From positions 682,001-746,000 of the forward strand of contig OZ254168.1 in the NCBI GenBank assembly GCA_965268275.1: a stretch of DNA of 64,000 nucleotides, in the 5' to 3' direction. How positions within the stretch are numbered: the first letter of the stretch is position 1; each line of letters opens with the position of its first letter. The DNA is from AAA044-D11 sp965268275. Its GTDB lineage: Bacteria > Actinomycetota > Actinomycetes > Nanopelagicales > Nanopelagicaceae. A program made the translations under genes and the position numbers. The notes under the pieces are model-generated. The model was given only the letters and a program-made list of their open reading frames with translations, made no database searches and was not told the origin of the DNA. Of the stretch, positions 1 to 6,825 are shown one piece after another.

Positions 1-242
1 CTGCGACCCCAGATATCCAAAGTGATTTCCCCGCAGCAGGGGTTCGAGAGTTTGGACTGGTTGATTTACCCCTTATTTGCGCTCAAGAGTTAGATATAAA
101 GGGGGCACTTCCAAGAACAATTCGCCTTCTGATTCATGCAAATTCATCGCTTTCTAGAGCTCAGATCTCACATGTCTACCTAGGCGGAGCGGCTATTTTG
201 CGCCCGGATCTTGCTAAGAATTCGAAAGACGTTCAAAAGTGA
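1..242 (+). CDS. aroH: Chorismate mutase AroH-type, 3' end only
   Basis: This is the C-terminal part of a monofunctional AroH-class chorismate mutase, which turns chorismate into prephenate for phenylalanine and tyrosine synthesis. The 5' end lies before the window; the reading frame begins at base 3 and stops with TGA at 240-242. The readable 79 residues include the family's PLICAQE, IDIKGALPRTIR-like and HVYLGGAAILRPDL segments, where the arginine after the proline and the C-terminal RPDL are typical of AroH. The stop overlaps the GTG of the prephenate dehydrogenase gene by 3 nt, so the two successive steps of tyrosine synthesis are translationally linked. Identification rests on remembered family motifs, not a search. 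Confidence 0.85.
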   Translation, partial: ATPDIQSDFPAAGVREFGLVDLPLICAQELDIKGALPRTIRLLIHANSSLSRAQISHVYLGGAAILRPDLAKNSKDVQK

Positions 243-1309
243 GCCTAGCTGGTTCAATCAAAATTGTGGGTTGCGGGCTGATCGGTACATCTATCGCCTT
301 GCGCCTAAAGGAAGAAGGATTCGGACTTATCTTGGCCGACACAGACGCCAGAAATTTAGAATTGGCAACAGATCTTCTCGATAATACGGAAAGTAAGGAA
401 GAACCTGGTCTCATCGTAATCGCAACACCTCCCGAATTCGTTTATGAAGTTGCTTTAACAGAATTCGCTGCGCATCCAGACGCGATATTTATAGATGTCT
501 CTGGTATTAAGTCTAAACTCATGAATAAAGTTGAAGGTTTTTCGGAGATGGCCCGGAATTATGTTTCGGTTCATCCAATGGCCGGGCGGGAAATTTCGGG
601 ACCAGAAGGAGCGAGGTCAGATCTGTTTAAATCGAGAGCTTGGATAGTCACTAAATCTGAGAAATCAACTGAGCGAGCGGTTCAAATGGCCAATGATCTC
701 GGAACTTTATTAGAGTCAACCATTTACGAACTCGATCCAAAAACTCATGATTCCGCGATTGCTGGAATTTCACATTTGCCGCAGATTCTAAGTTCGGCGC
801 TCGGTGCAAGTCTTAGAGAAGTCGACACCGCGAGTCTAAATCTGGCAGGTCAGGGCTTGAGGGATGTTTCGCGGCTTGCAGAATCGGATCCTGAACTATG
901 GAGCACTCTTTTAGTCGGCAACTCTGATGAAATTTTGCCGAAAATCAGTGAAGTTATAAATCGACTTTCGCAGTTGGCCATTGCCTTAGAGGCAAGCGAT
1001 GAGAAATCGGTAAAGAATTTTTTGAGCGAGGGGAGAGAAGGAAGGAACAGAATCCCTGGAAAACATGGTCTTGCAAAACGGGATTACACATACTTGCCGA
1101 TAGTTATTGATGACAAACCGGGAGGATTAGCTCGAATATTTAATGAATGTGCCGAGATCGAAGTGAATATAGAAGATTTAAGTATGGAACATAGCCCTGG
1201 ACAAGCGGTTGGTCTTGTGACGCTTGCTTTATCTTCAGTTGACGCCACAAGGTTACAGAAACATCTGGTGGCTAAAGGGTGGTTAGCGCACGCTCCAAGA
1301 AAAGATTGA
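239..1309 (+). CDS. tyrA: Prephenate dehydrogenase with C-terminal ACT domain
   Basis: Oxidative decarboxylation of prephenate to 4-hydroxyphenylpyruvate, the committed step to tyrosine, in the cytoplasm. The protein has 356 residues. The N-terminus carries a Rossmann NAD-binding motif (VGCGLIGTSIALRL, about residues 10-23), followed by the substrate segment HPMAGREISGPEGA and the helical-domain signature HDSAIAGISHLPQILSSAL. Residues from about 280 on (PIVIDDKPGGLARIF onwards) read as an ACT domain, the usual site of tyrosine feedback in this family. The GTG start overlaps the stop of the upstream chorismate mutase gene. No other in-frame start fits the Rossmann motif as well. Confidence 0.93.
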   Translation: MSLAGSIKIVGCGLIGTSIALRLKEEGFGLILADTDARNLELATDLLDNTESKEEPGLIVIATPPEFVYEVALTEFAAHPDAIFIDVSGIKSKLMNKVEGFSEMARNYVSVHPMAGREISGPEGARSDLFKSRAWIVTKSEKSTERAVQMANDLGTLLESTIYELDPKTHDSAIAGISHLPQILSSALGASLREVDTASLNLAGQGLRDVSRLAESDPELWSTLLVGNSDEILPKISEVINRLSQLAIALEASDEKSVKNFLSEGREGRNRIPGKHGLAKRDYTYLPIVIDDKPGGLARIFNECAEIEVNIEDLSMEHSPGQAVGLVTLALSSVDATRLQKHLVAKGWLAHAPRKD

Positions 1310-1347
1310 TCGACCTTTGCGAAGATATTAGAGCATCGTTAAGGCAG

Positions 1348-1359
1348 TAAGGTTCGTGT
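1348..1359 (+). promoter_or_regulatory. Candidate -10 box for leaderless cmk-der mRNA
   Basis: TAAGGT lies exactly 6 nt before the ATG of cmk-der, and no convincing Shine-Dalgarno sequence precedes that ATG. This is the spacing expected when transcription begins at the start codon itself. No good -35 was seen. Confidence 0.45.
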
Positions 1360-3324
1360 ATGGCCGGAATAGTTGTAGCAATTGACGGTCCCAGTGGATC
1401 AGGAAAATCAAGTACATCGAAAGCTATTGCGATACGTGCTAATTGGAATTATCTTGATACAGGAGCGCTCTACCGCGCCGCAACCTGGATAGCCCTGAAC
1501 AAAGGTGTATCCGAAGGTTGGGAAATAATTGCGGCAATAAAGGAACAACCAATCCTGTTCTCGAGCGATCCCAAGAATCCACAGATATTTTGCGGTGATG
1601 TAGATGTAACAAATGAAATTCGTGGAGTAAGAATTACTGACAATGTCAGCCGCATCAGTCAGATTGCAGAGCTTCGATCTTTCCTTGTCGATATGCAGCA
1701 AACAATAATCTCGAAGAGCGAAAATGGAATCGTTGTTGAAGGACGAGATATTGGAACAGTTGTTGCGCCGGATGCTGACTTAAAGGTCTTTCTCTATGCA
1801 GATTTACAGGCTAGAGCGCTTCGACGTGAAAGTGAAGAATTAAAAGCAGATAAAGCATCCGATGTTGCTCAGTCGCTCAGCAGTAGAGACCTAATTGATT
1901 CTACGAGAAAAATTTCTCCACTTCGCCCAGCCGAAGATGCTCTTGAGCTAGATTCAACTGAGTTGGATTTAGATGAAGTTGTGGATTTAATTTGGGAATG
2001 GCTAACTAGAAAGAGCCTGTTGGGATTACCCAAGGTAGCGGTAATTGGTCGACCAAACGTTGGAAAATCCACTTTAGTAAATCGAATTATTGGTAGAAGA
2101 GAAGCTATCGTCGAAGATACGCCAGGAGTGACCCGAGACCGAGTGAAGTATGAAGCGGAATGGAATGGCCGTCGTTTTATTTTGATTGATACCGGTGGAT
2201 GGGAAGTTGCACCAGAAGGTATCTCGGAGAAAATTACAGCTGGTTCCGAAGCGGCGATAGCGGAAGCGGATGTCGTTCTCTTCGTTATTGACGCACAAGT
2301 GGGCGCACTAGATGAAGATCAGTCCCTTGTAAATCTATTACGTAAGTCTAAGAAAAAAATTATTGTTGCAGCCAATAAAGTTGATGGAACAACTGAAGAG
2401 ACTGAAGCGCATGCACTTTGGAATCTAGGTTTTGGGGAGCCACGATTTGTTTCTGCCTTACACGGCCGAGGGAGCGGAGATTTATTGGATTACTTGGTCA
2501 AGGAACTACCCGAAATTGGTTCAGAAAAAGCAGATGATGGCTATCGTCGTATCGCTTTGGTAGGCCGACCAAACGTTGGCAAATCGAGTCTGCTAAATAT
2601 TCTTGCTGGAGAATCTCGCGTAATTGTTGATGATGCTGCAGGAACAACTCGAGACCCTGTTGATGAACTAATTGAGATTGGTGGATCTACTTGGCGTTTT
2701 ATCGACACAGCCGGAATTCGTAAGCGGGCACATCAAGATAGTGGAACCGATTACTACGCTTCACTTCGAACTGCTTCAGCTCTTGAACGAGCCGAAGTTG
2801 CGGTCGTAGTCTTAGATGCTTCAGTCCCACTCACCGAACAAGATTTACGGATCGTAAGCATGGTTGAGGAAGCTGGTCGCGGCTTGGTAATTGTTATGAA
2901 CAAATGGGATTTAGTGGATGAAGAACGCCAAATTCAATTGGATAAAGAGTTAGAACGAAATCTGGAGCGCTTTCCGTGGGCACAAAGAGTTAACGTTTCT
3001 GCGAAAACTGGATGGCACCGCGATCGCTTAGCTCCTGCACTTCGGACTGCTATTACAAGTTGGGAGAAGAGAATTCCGACAAGCAAGCTCAACTCGTTCT
3101 TGGGTGCACTTATTGGCGCTACGCCTCCTCCCGTGCGCAGTGGCAAGCAACCTAAGATTCGTTTTGCGACTCAAGCAGCAATCTGTCCACCTAAGTTCGT
3201 GGTCTTTGCTACAGAATTCGTCGAAACTTCTTACCGTAGATTTATCGAACGCCGATTACGTGAGGAGTTTGGATTCCCAGGAACTCCGGTAGAAGTAGTG
3301 GTTAAAGTAAAAGAGCGAGATTAG
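1360..3324 (+). CDS. cmk-der: Fused cytidylate kinase - GTPase Der
   Basis: One 654-residue chain joining two enzymes. Residues 1 to about 215 are CMP/dCMP kinase, with the P-loop IDGPSGSGKSSTSKA and the family segments LDTGALYRA and VVEGRDIGTVV. From about residue 222 follows Der (EngA), the double GTPase needed for 50S ribosome maturation. Its first G domain starts at AVIGRPNVGKSTLVNRI with DTPGVTRD and DTGGW; the second starts near residue 397 at ALVGRPNVGKSSLLN with DTAGIRKR and NKWD; a KH-like C-terminus follows. The ATG follows a TANNNT box with no ribosome binding site. The same fusion is known in several actinobacteria with small genomes, whereas Mycobacterium keeps cmk and der separate but adjacent. 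Confidence 0.95.
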   Translation: MAGIVVAIDGPSGSGKSSTSKAIAIRANWNYLDTGALYRAATWIALNKGVSEGWEIIAAIKEQPILFSSDPKNPQIFCGDVDVTNEIRGVRITDNVSRISQIAELRSFLVDMQQTIISKSENGIVVEGRDIGTVVAPDADLKVFLYADLQARALRRESEELKADKASDVAQSLSSRDLIDSTRKISPLRPAEDALELDSTELDLDEVVDLIWEWLTRKSLLGLPKVAVIGRPNVGKSTLVNRIIGRREAIVEDTPGVTRDRVKYEAEWNGRRFILIDTGGWEVAPEGISEKITAGSEAAIAEADVVLFVIDAQVGALDEDQSLVNLLRKSKKKIIVAANKVDGTTEETEAHALWNLGFGEPRFVSALHGRGSGDLLDYLVKELPEIGSEKADDGYRRIALVGRPNVGKSSLLNILAGESRVIVDDAAGTTRDPVDELIEIGGSTWRFIDTAGIRKRAHQDSGTDYYASLRTASALERAEVAVVVLDASVPLTEQDLRIVSMVEEAGRGLVIVMNKWDLVDEERQIQLDKELERNLERFPWAQRVNVSAKTGWHRDRLAPALRTAITSWEKRIPTSKLNSFLGALIGATPPPVRSGKQPKIRFATQAAICPPKFVVFATEFVETSYRRFIERRLREEFGFPGTPVEVVVKVKERD

Positions 3325-3326
3325 AT

Positions 3327-3896
3327 ATGAACCGGCGCGAGATTTTGACCATCCCAAATGCGATAACTGGTGTCCGAGCACTTGGAATCCCACTATTTCT
3401 TTATGCATATCTTGCCTTGGAGAACACCGGTCTAGCTTTAGGCATTCTTATTCTCGGCGCAGTCTCCGATTACTTTGACGGAAAAGTAGCAAGGTTTTTA
3501 AATCAAGAATCAGCTCTTGGCGCCATGCTTGATCCGACGATTGATCGGCTATACATAGCTGCAACAGTTATCGCTTTGGTAGCCAAAGATGTGGTGCCGC
3601 TATGGGTTTTACTTCTTTTGATAAGTCGCGATATTTGGATGACATTTGTTCTTGCAATAAAGAAATCTAAAGGCTTTGGTGTTTTCGAAGTGACTTTTCT
3701 CGGCAAGGCTGCAACCTTCAATCTTTTATATGCTTTTCCATTTCTTTTGGTTGCTGGAGAATCTGGTATTGCTCAGATTTTCTTTATTGCTGGTTGGGGC
3801 TTTGCGATATGGGGTATTGCCTTGTATTGGGTCACCGCACTGCAATACACATACCTTGCGTTCAAGGAGATAACGAGCAATAATTCCCGAAATTGA
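3327..3896 (+). CDS. pgsA: CDP-alcohol phosphatidyltransferase, PgsA-like
   Basis: Integral membrane enzyme of phospholipid synthesis that transfers a phosphatidyl group from CDP-diacylglycerol to an alcohol. The 189-residue protein carries the complete catalytic signature DxxDGxxARx8Gx3Dx3D at about residues 48-73 (DYFDGKVAR ... GAMLDPTID) and about five to six hydrophobic segments. The position just before gcvH-garA matches PgsA2 (Rv1822) of Mycobacterium, annotated as phosphatidylglycerophosphate synthase. The alcohol acceptor cannot be read from sequence, so cardiolipin synthase or another family member is possible. It begins 2 nt after cmk-der, implying co-transcription. Confidence 0.82.
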   Translation: MNRREILTIPNAITGVRALGIPLFLYAYLALENTGLALGILILGAVSDYFDGKVARFLNQESALGAMLDPTIDRLYIAATVIALVAKDVVPLWVLLLLISRDIWMTFVLAIKKSKGFGVFEVTFLGKAATFNLLYAFPFLLVAGESGIAQIFFIAGWGFAIWGIALYWVTALQYTYLAFKEITSNNSRN

Positions 3897-3922
3897 ATCA
3901 GCACCATCCGATCGGAGCAAAA

Positions 3923-4303
3923 GTGTCTAAAGTGCCTAGTGATTTAAAGTTCACTAAAGAACACGAGTGGGTAGCGTCTACACCTGCAACTAATGTTTTC
4001 CGAGTTGGCATAACTGATTACGCGCAATCAGCGCTAGGGGACATTGTGTATGTTCAATTACCCAAGATAGGACAGAGTGTTAAAGCCGGGGAAGTTTGCG
4101 GTGAAATCGAATCTACTAAGAGCGTTTCAGAGATTTACTCGCCACTTACGGGAGAAGTTACGGCTGTAAACATAAATTTAGATTCCGCCCCCGAGGTTAT
4201 AAATTCTGAACCTTACGGTTCGGGTTGGATTCTCGAGATTTCACTTGTTGGAGAGGTCCCAACGCTTCTAAGTGATGCGGAATACAAGAATCTGACGGCT
4301 TGA
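3923..4303 (+). CDS. gcvH: Glycine cleavage system H protein
   Basis: Lipoyl carrier that shuttles the aminomethyl group between the P, T and L proteins of glycine cleavage. The 126-residue form begins at GTG 3923, with GGAG 5 nt upstream, and aligns with the usual family start (SDLKFTKEHEWV). An upstream in-frame TTG at 3893 would add ten residues and overlap pgsA, which is less likely. The lipoylated lysine is K66 in GEIESTKSVSEIY. Partner gcvP lies 2.5 kb downstream; gcvT and the lipoamide dehydrogenase are not in the window. Confidence 0.95.
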   Translation: MSKVPSDLKFTKEHEWVASTPATNVFRVGITDYAQSALGDIVYVQLPKIGQSVKAGEVCGEIESTKSVSEIYSPLTGEVTAVNINLDSAPEVINSEPYGSGWILEISLVGEVPTLLSDAEYKNLTA

Positions 4304-4343
4304 CCCACCCAAATAGATTGAATAGTGTCAGCCTATAGTTGAA

Positions 4344-4358
4344 CCTCAAGGTTTGAGG
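4344..4358. promoter_or_regulatory. Inverted repeat upstream of garA, candidate MerR operator
   Basis: CCTCAA-GGT-TTGAGG is a perfect 6-bp dyad with a 3-nt spacer, 20 nt before the garA start and inside the 75-nt gap after gcvH. MerR-family proteins bind such dyads in promoter spacers, and the MerR gene ftsR is the second gene of the unit that follows. The 10-mer AACCTCAAGG at 4342-4351 recurs before the second MerR gene (6122-6131). The regulator is an inference. Confidence 0.45.
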
Positions 4359-4378
4359 GTGAGATTAGGGGGTGTCAG

Positions 4379-4876
4379 ATGGGTCTACCTCCTTATGACG
4401 TTCCAGAAAATTCGGGCGAAATAGACCTCACAAATACTTTGAACATATCTTCACTTAGATCTGTTCCTGATTTCGTTTCAGAGAAATCGCTCTTAGATTC
4501 ACTAAGTTCAGAAGAATTCAATGTCTTGAAAGACTTATCAAAAGACAGTGGAATGTTTATCTCATTAGCCGGTCCCGGCAAAGGAGCTAGGTTTCTTCTA
4601 GACACAGATTGCATAACTATCGGTCGTGATTCTTCAAGTGAAATTTTTCTCGATGATGTAACGGTTTCACGTAAACACTGTCAGGTCTTGAGATCGAAGA
4701 GTGGTTCAGTTACCACATTTGAAGTTGAGGATTTGAAAAGCTTGAATGGAACGTATGTAAACGCAGTCTCTAAGATTAAAACTTCCCTAAACCATGGAGA
4801 CGAAGTGCAAGTAGGCAAGTATCGATTAACTTTCTTTCGTCCAGTAACTGGGCAAAGATCTGGCGAGATTAACTAG
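4379..4876 (+). CDS. garA: FHA-domain regulator, GarA/OdhI family
   Basis: Small cytoplasmic phosphopeptide-binding protein. In Mycobacterium and Corynebacterium, GarA/OdhI in the unphosphorylated form inhibits 2-oxoglutarate dehydrogenase and glutamate metabolism enzymes. Of the 165 residues, about 78-152 form the FHA domain, with the binding residues R83 in IGRDSSSEIFLDD, S97 in TVSRKH and N123 in SLNGTYVN. The N-terminal tail is acidic and serine-rich but lacks the ETTS/ETTV motif that PknB/PknG phosphorylate in relatives; the nearest match is LTNTL near residue 18. ATG 4379 follows a purine-rich AGGGGG. The gene lies between gcvH and ftsR exactly as Rv1827 does. Function is by homology and synteny. 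Confidence 0.88.
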   Translation: MGLPPYDVPENSGEIDLTNTLNISSLRSVPDFVSEKSLLDSLSSEEFNVLKDLSKDSGMFISLAGPGKGARFLLDTDCITIGRDSSSEIFLDDVTVSRKHCQVLRSKSGSVTTFEVEDLKSLNGTYVNAVSKIKTSLNHGDEVQVGKYRLTFFRPVTGQRSGEIN

Positions 4877-4896
4877 AAATTAATTAAGGGGAGTCC

Positions 4897-5610
4897 ATGA
4901 GTGTTCCAGCGCGTGCCTATCTGAGTATTGGCGAAGTCCTTAGCAAGTTGCGGGGTGAGTTTTCAGATATAACAATCTCAAAAATTCGCTTTCTCGAGTC
5001 CGAAGGACTTATCGATCCTCAGCGCACACCGTCTGGTTATCGTAAGTTTACGAATGTGGATTTAGAACGACTCCGTTATGTTCTTGCAGCACAACGCGAT
5101 CAGTATCTTCCGCTTCGAGTTATTAAAGAGAATTTGGATGCGCTCGACCGTGGTCTAACTCCATCCGCAACTCCGGGATCCCCAGCGGCACCAAGGCTGG
5201 CAACAGTTGACGGCGAATTTGCGCCATCGAATTTCATCCATGACAGCCAACTTCGACTATCGAGAGAAGAGTTGCTTCAGTCATCAGGTTTGCTGGAAAC
5301 ACAGTTGACTCAGATCGAGTCTTTCGGATTAATTGAGATGAAAGGTCGCTACTACGACGCAGATGCACTTTCAGTTGCACGTGCAGTCGCAGAAATGTCA
5401 TCGTTCGGAATCGAGGCCCGCCATCTTCGCAGTTTTAAAACTGCCGCCGATCGCGAAGTCGGATTAGTAGAACAAGTTATTACACCTTTACTACGTCAAA
5501 AGAATCCTGAAGCTCAGGCACGGGCTGAGGAAGTTCAGCGCGAACTCGCATCGCTCTCAATCCGCTTACACGCGGCATTGGTTGCATCAGGTTTACATCG
5601 TTCCAAATAA
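4897..5610 (+). CDS. ftsR: MerR-family regulator, FtsR / Rv1828 type
   Basis: DNA-binding transcription factor of 237 residues. The N-terminal winged helix-turn-helix runs from about 8 to 75, with the MerR-like segment KIRFLESEGLIDPQRTPSGY and RKFTNVDLERLRYVLAAQRD. A C-terminal domain of about 130 residues lacks metal-binding cysteines. Gene position right after garA and before the bifunctional nuclease matches Rv1828 and corynebacterial FtsR, an activator of ftsZ. A good ribosome binding site (AAGGGGAG) precedes ATG 4897. It may regulate its own promoter through the dyad at 4344-4358. The FtsR name rests on synteny and domain form. Confidence 0.82.
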   Translation: MSVPARAYLSIGEVLSKLRGEFSDITISKIRFLESEGLIDPQRTPSGYRKFTNVDLERLRYVLAAQRDQYLPLRVIKENLDALDRGLTPSATPGSPAAPRLATVDGEFAPSNFIHDSQLRLSREELLQSSGLLETQLTQIESFGLIEMKGRYYDADALSVARAVAEMSSFGIEARHLRSFKTAADREVGLVEQVITPLLRQKNPEAQARAEEVQRELASLSIRLHAALVASGLHRSK

Positions 5611-5648
5611 ATTGTTTCTTATATCGAATTTAGGTTGGCGAGGCGCTC

Positions 5649-6122
5649 GTGGGTGAACTTCGTCAGGTGGAAGTTGTCGGCGTAAGAGTTGAAATGCCAT
5701 CCAATCAACCAATCGTTCTTCTCAAAGAGGTAGATGGCATTAGGTATTTGCCGATCTGGGTGGGTGCCACCGAAGCGACTGCAATAGCCTTTGCTCAACA
5801 GGGACTTGTTCCACCGAGACCACTTACCCATGACTTAATGAAAAACATTGTCGAGAGCCTTGGATCAAAGATCGAATCCGTTCAAGTAACGCATCTTTCA
5901 GATGGTGTCTTCTATTCAAAAATTCTCATGGAGCAAGGAGTTGAAGTATCAGCTAGACCCAGCGATGCGATTGCTCTGGCCTTGCGAACCGGGGCCTCGA
6001 TCTTTGCCACTGAGGATCTCTTCCAAACGGCAGGGATAGAAATTCCGGACCAGGCCGATGACCAAGTTGAGGCTTTTCGAGAGTTCCTGGATCAGATAAA
6101 CCCGGAAGACTTCTTAGGCTAA
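5649..6122 (+). CDS. Bifunctional nuclease family protein (DUF151/BFN)
   Basis: A 157-residue protein of the BFN family (Rv1829 type). It begins ELRQVEVVGVRVEMPSNQP and contains the core LPIWVGATEATAIAFAQQG and SARPSDAIALALRTGA segments that define DUF151, followed by the acidic UVR-like tail. A plant member has nuclease activity, but the role of the bacterial proteins is not settled. The GTG start at 5649 is preceded by GGCGAGG. Conserved position between two MerR genes suggests co-expression with ftsR. Confidence 0.85.
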   Translation: MGELRQVEVVGVRVEMPSNQPIVLLKEVDGIRYLPIWVGATEATAIAFAQQGLVPPRPLTHDLMKNIVESLGSKIESVQVTHLSDGVFYSKILMEQGVEVSARPSDAIALALRTGASIFATEDLFQTAGIEIPDQADDQVEAFREFLDQINPEDFLG

Positions 6123-6146
6123 ACCTCAAGGGAAACTTTAGGGTTT
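6121..6146. promoter_or_regulatory. Imperfect dyad upstream of second MerR gene, related to the garA dyad
   Basis: AAACCTCAAGG (6121-6131) and CTTTAGGGTTT (6136-6146) form inverted arms matching at 8 of 11 positions, with 4 nt between. The left arm contains the same 10-mer AACCTCAAGG found before garA. It overlaps the stop of the nuclease gene and sits about 90 nt before the MerR gene, a sensible operator or promoter-spacer position. Confidence 0.4.
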
Positions 6147-6234
6147 TGCGTGTCGGTCGTTGCTCTGAGGGGAGCGTAGAACTAATCTTCTCTTAAGTCC
6201 GATAAGGATCTTCCCCCATAGAAGTGAGTTAGAA

Positions 6235-6768
6235 ATGTCCCAAACGACTGACCCTTCGGCACCAGAAATTGGTTACCGCGGTGCAACCGCATGTGTAGCT
6301 GCTGGAATTACTTATCGCCAGTTAGATTATTGGGCAAGAACTGGATTAGTCGAGCCAAGTGTTCAAGGCGCAAGCGGATCTGGTTCACAACGTCTTTATG
6401 GTTTTCGCGACATTTTAGTTTTAAAGATTGTTAAACGCCTACTTGATACCGGAGTATCGCTTCAAAATATTCGATCCGCTGTCGAACATCTTCGTCTTCG
6501 TGGGGTCAATGATTTGGAACGCATGACTTTGATGAGCGATGGCGCAACAATCTATGAATGTGCAAGTGCTGATGAAATCGTAGATCTTCTTCAGGGTGGC
6601 CAAGGTGTCTTTGGAATCGCGATTGGTAAAGTTTGGAGTGAAGTAGAAGGCTCGCTCGCTAATTTGCAGGGTGAAAATGTTTCGACTGGAGAAAGTGTTG
6701 TCGGCGGTTCTACAATTGGTGCTGTATCGGACGAGCTATCTGATAGACGAAAGCGAAAGTTAGCTTAG
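6235..6768 (+). CDS. MerR-family regulator, Rv1830 type
   Basis: A second MerR-like transcription factor, 177 residues. The winged helix lies at about 12-80 (GYRGATACVAAGITYRQLDYWARTGL, then QRLYGFRDILVLKIVKRLLDTGVS). It lacks the cysteines of metal sensors. In Mycobacterium the corresponding gene Rv1830 sits between the nuclease gene and gcvB (glycine dehydrogenase), as here. Target genes are unknown; gcvP immediately downstream and the dyads at 6121-6146 and 6790-6803 are the natural candidates. ATG 6235 was chosen because the family begins just ahead of the GYRG motif. Confidence 0.82.
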   Translation: MSQTTDPSAPEIGYRGATACVAAGITYRQLDYWARTGLVEPSVQGASGSGSQRLYGFRDILVLKIVKRLLDTGVSLQNIRSAVEHLRLRGVNDLERMTLMSDGATIYECASADEIVDLLQGGQGVFGIAIGKVWSEVEGSLANLQGENVSTGESVVGGSTIGAVSDELSDRRKRKLA

Positions 6769-6789
6769 TTTTTTCCTTCCCCGGGAATT

Positions 6790-6803
6790 GGAGCATTTGC
6801 TCC
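6790..6803. promoter_or_regulatory. Perfect inverted repeat before gcvP
   Basis: GGAGCA-TT-TGCTCC, 6-bp arms with a 2-nt spacer, lies 22 nt before the gcvP ATG in the 57-nt gap after the MerR gene. No T-run follows, so it is not an obvious terminator. It could be an operator for gcvP; chance occurrence cannot be excluded for a dyad this short. Confidence 0.3.
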
Positions 6804-6825
6804 ACAAACTTAGGGGAGAGTATTG

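Noticed and set aside
6769..6825. Glycine riboswitch before gcvP
   Set aside because: The 57-nt gap is too short and shows no tandem aptamer features.
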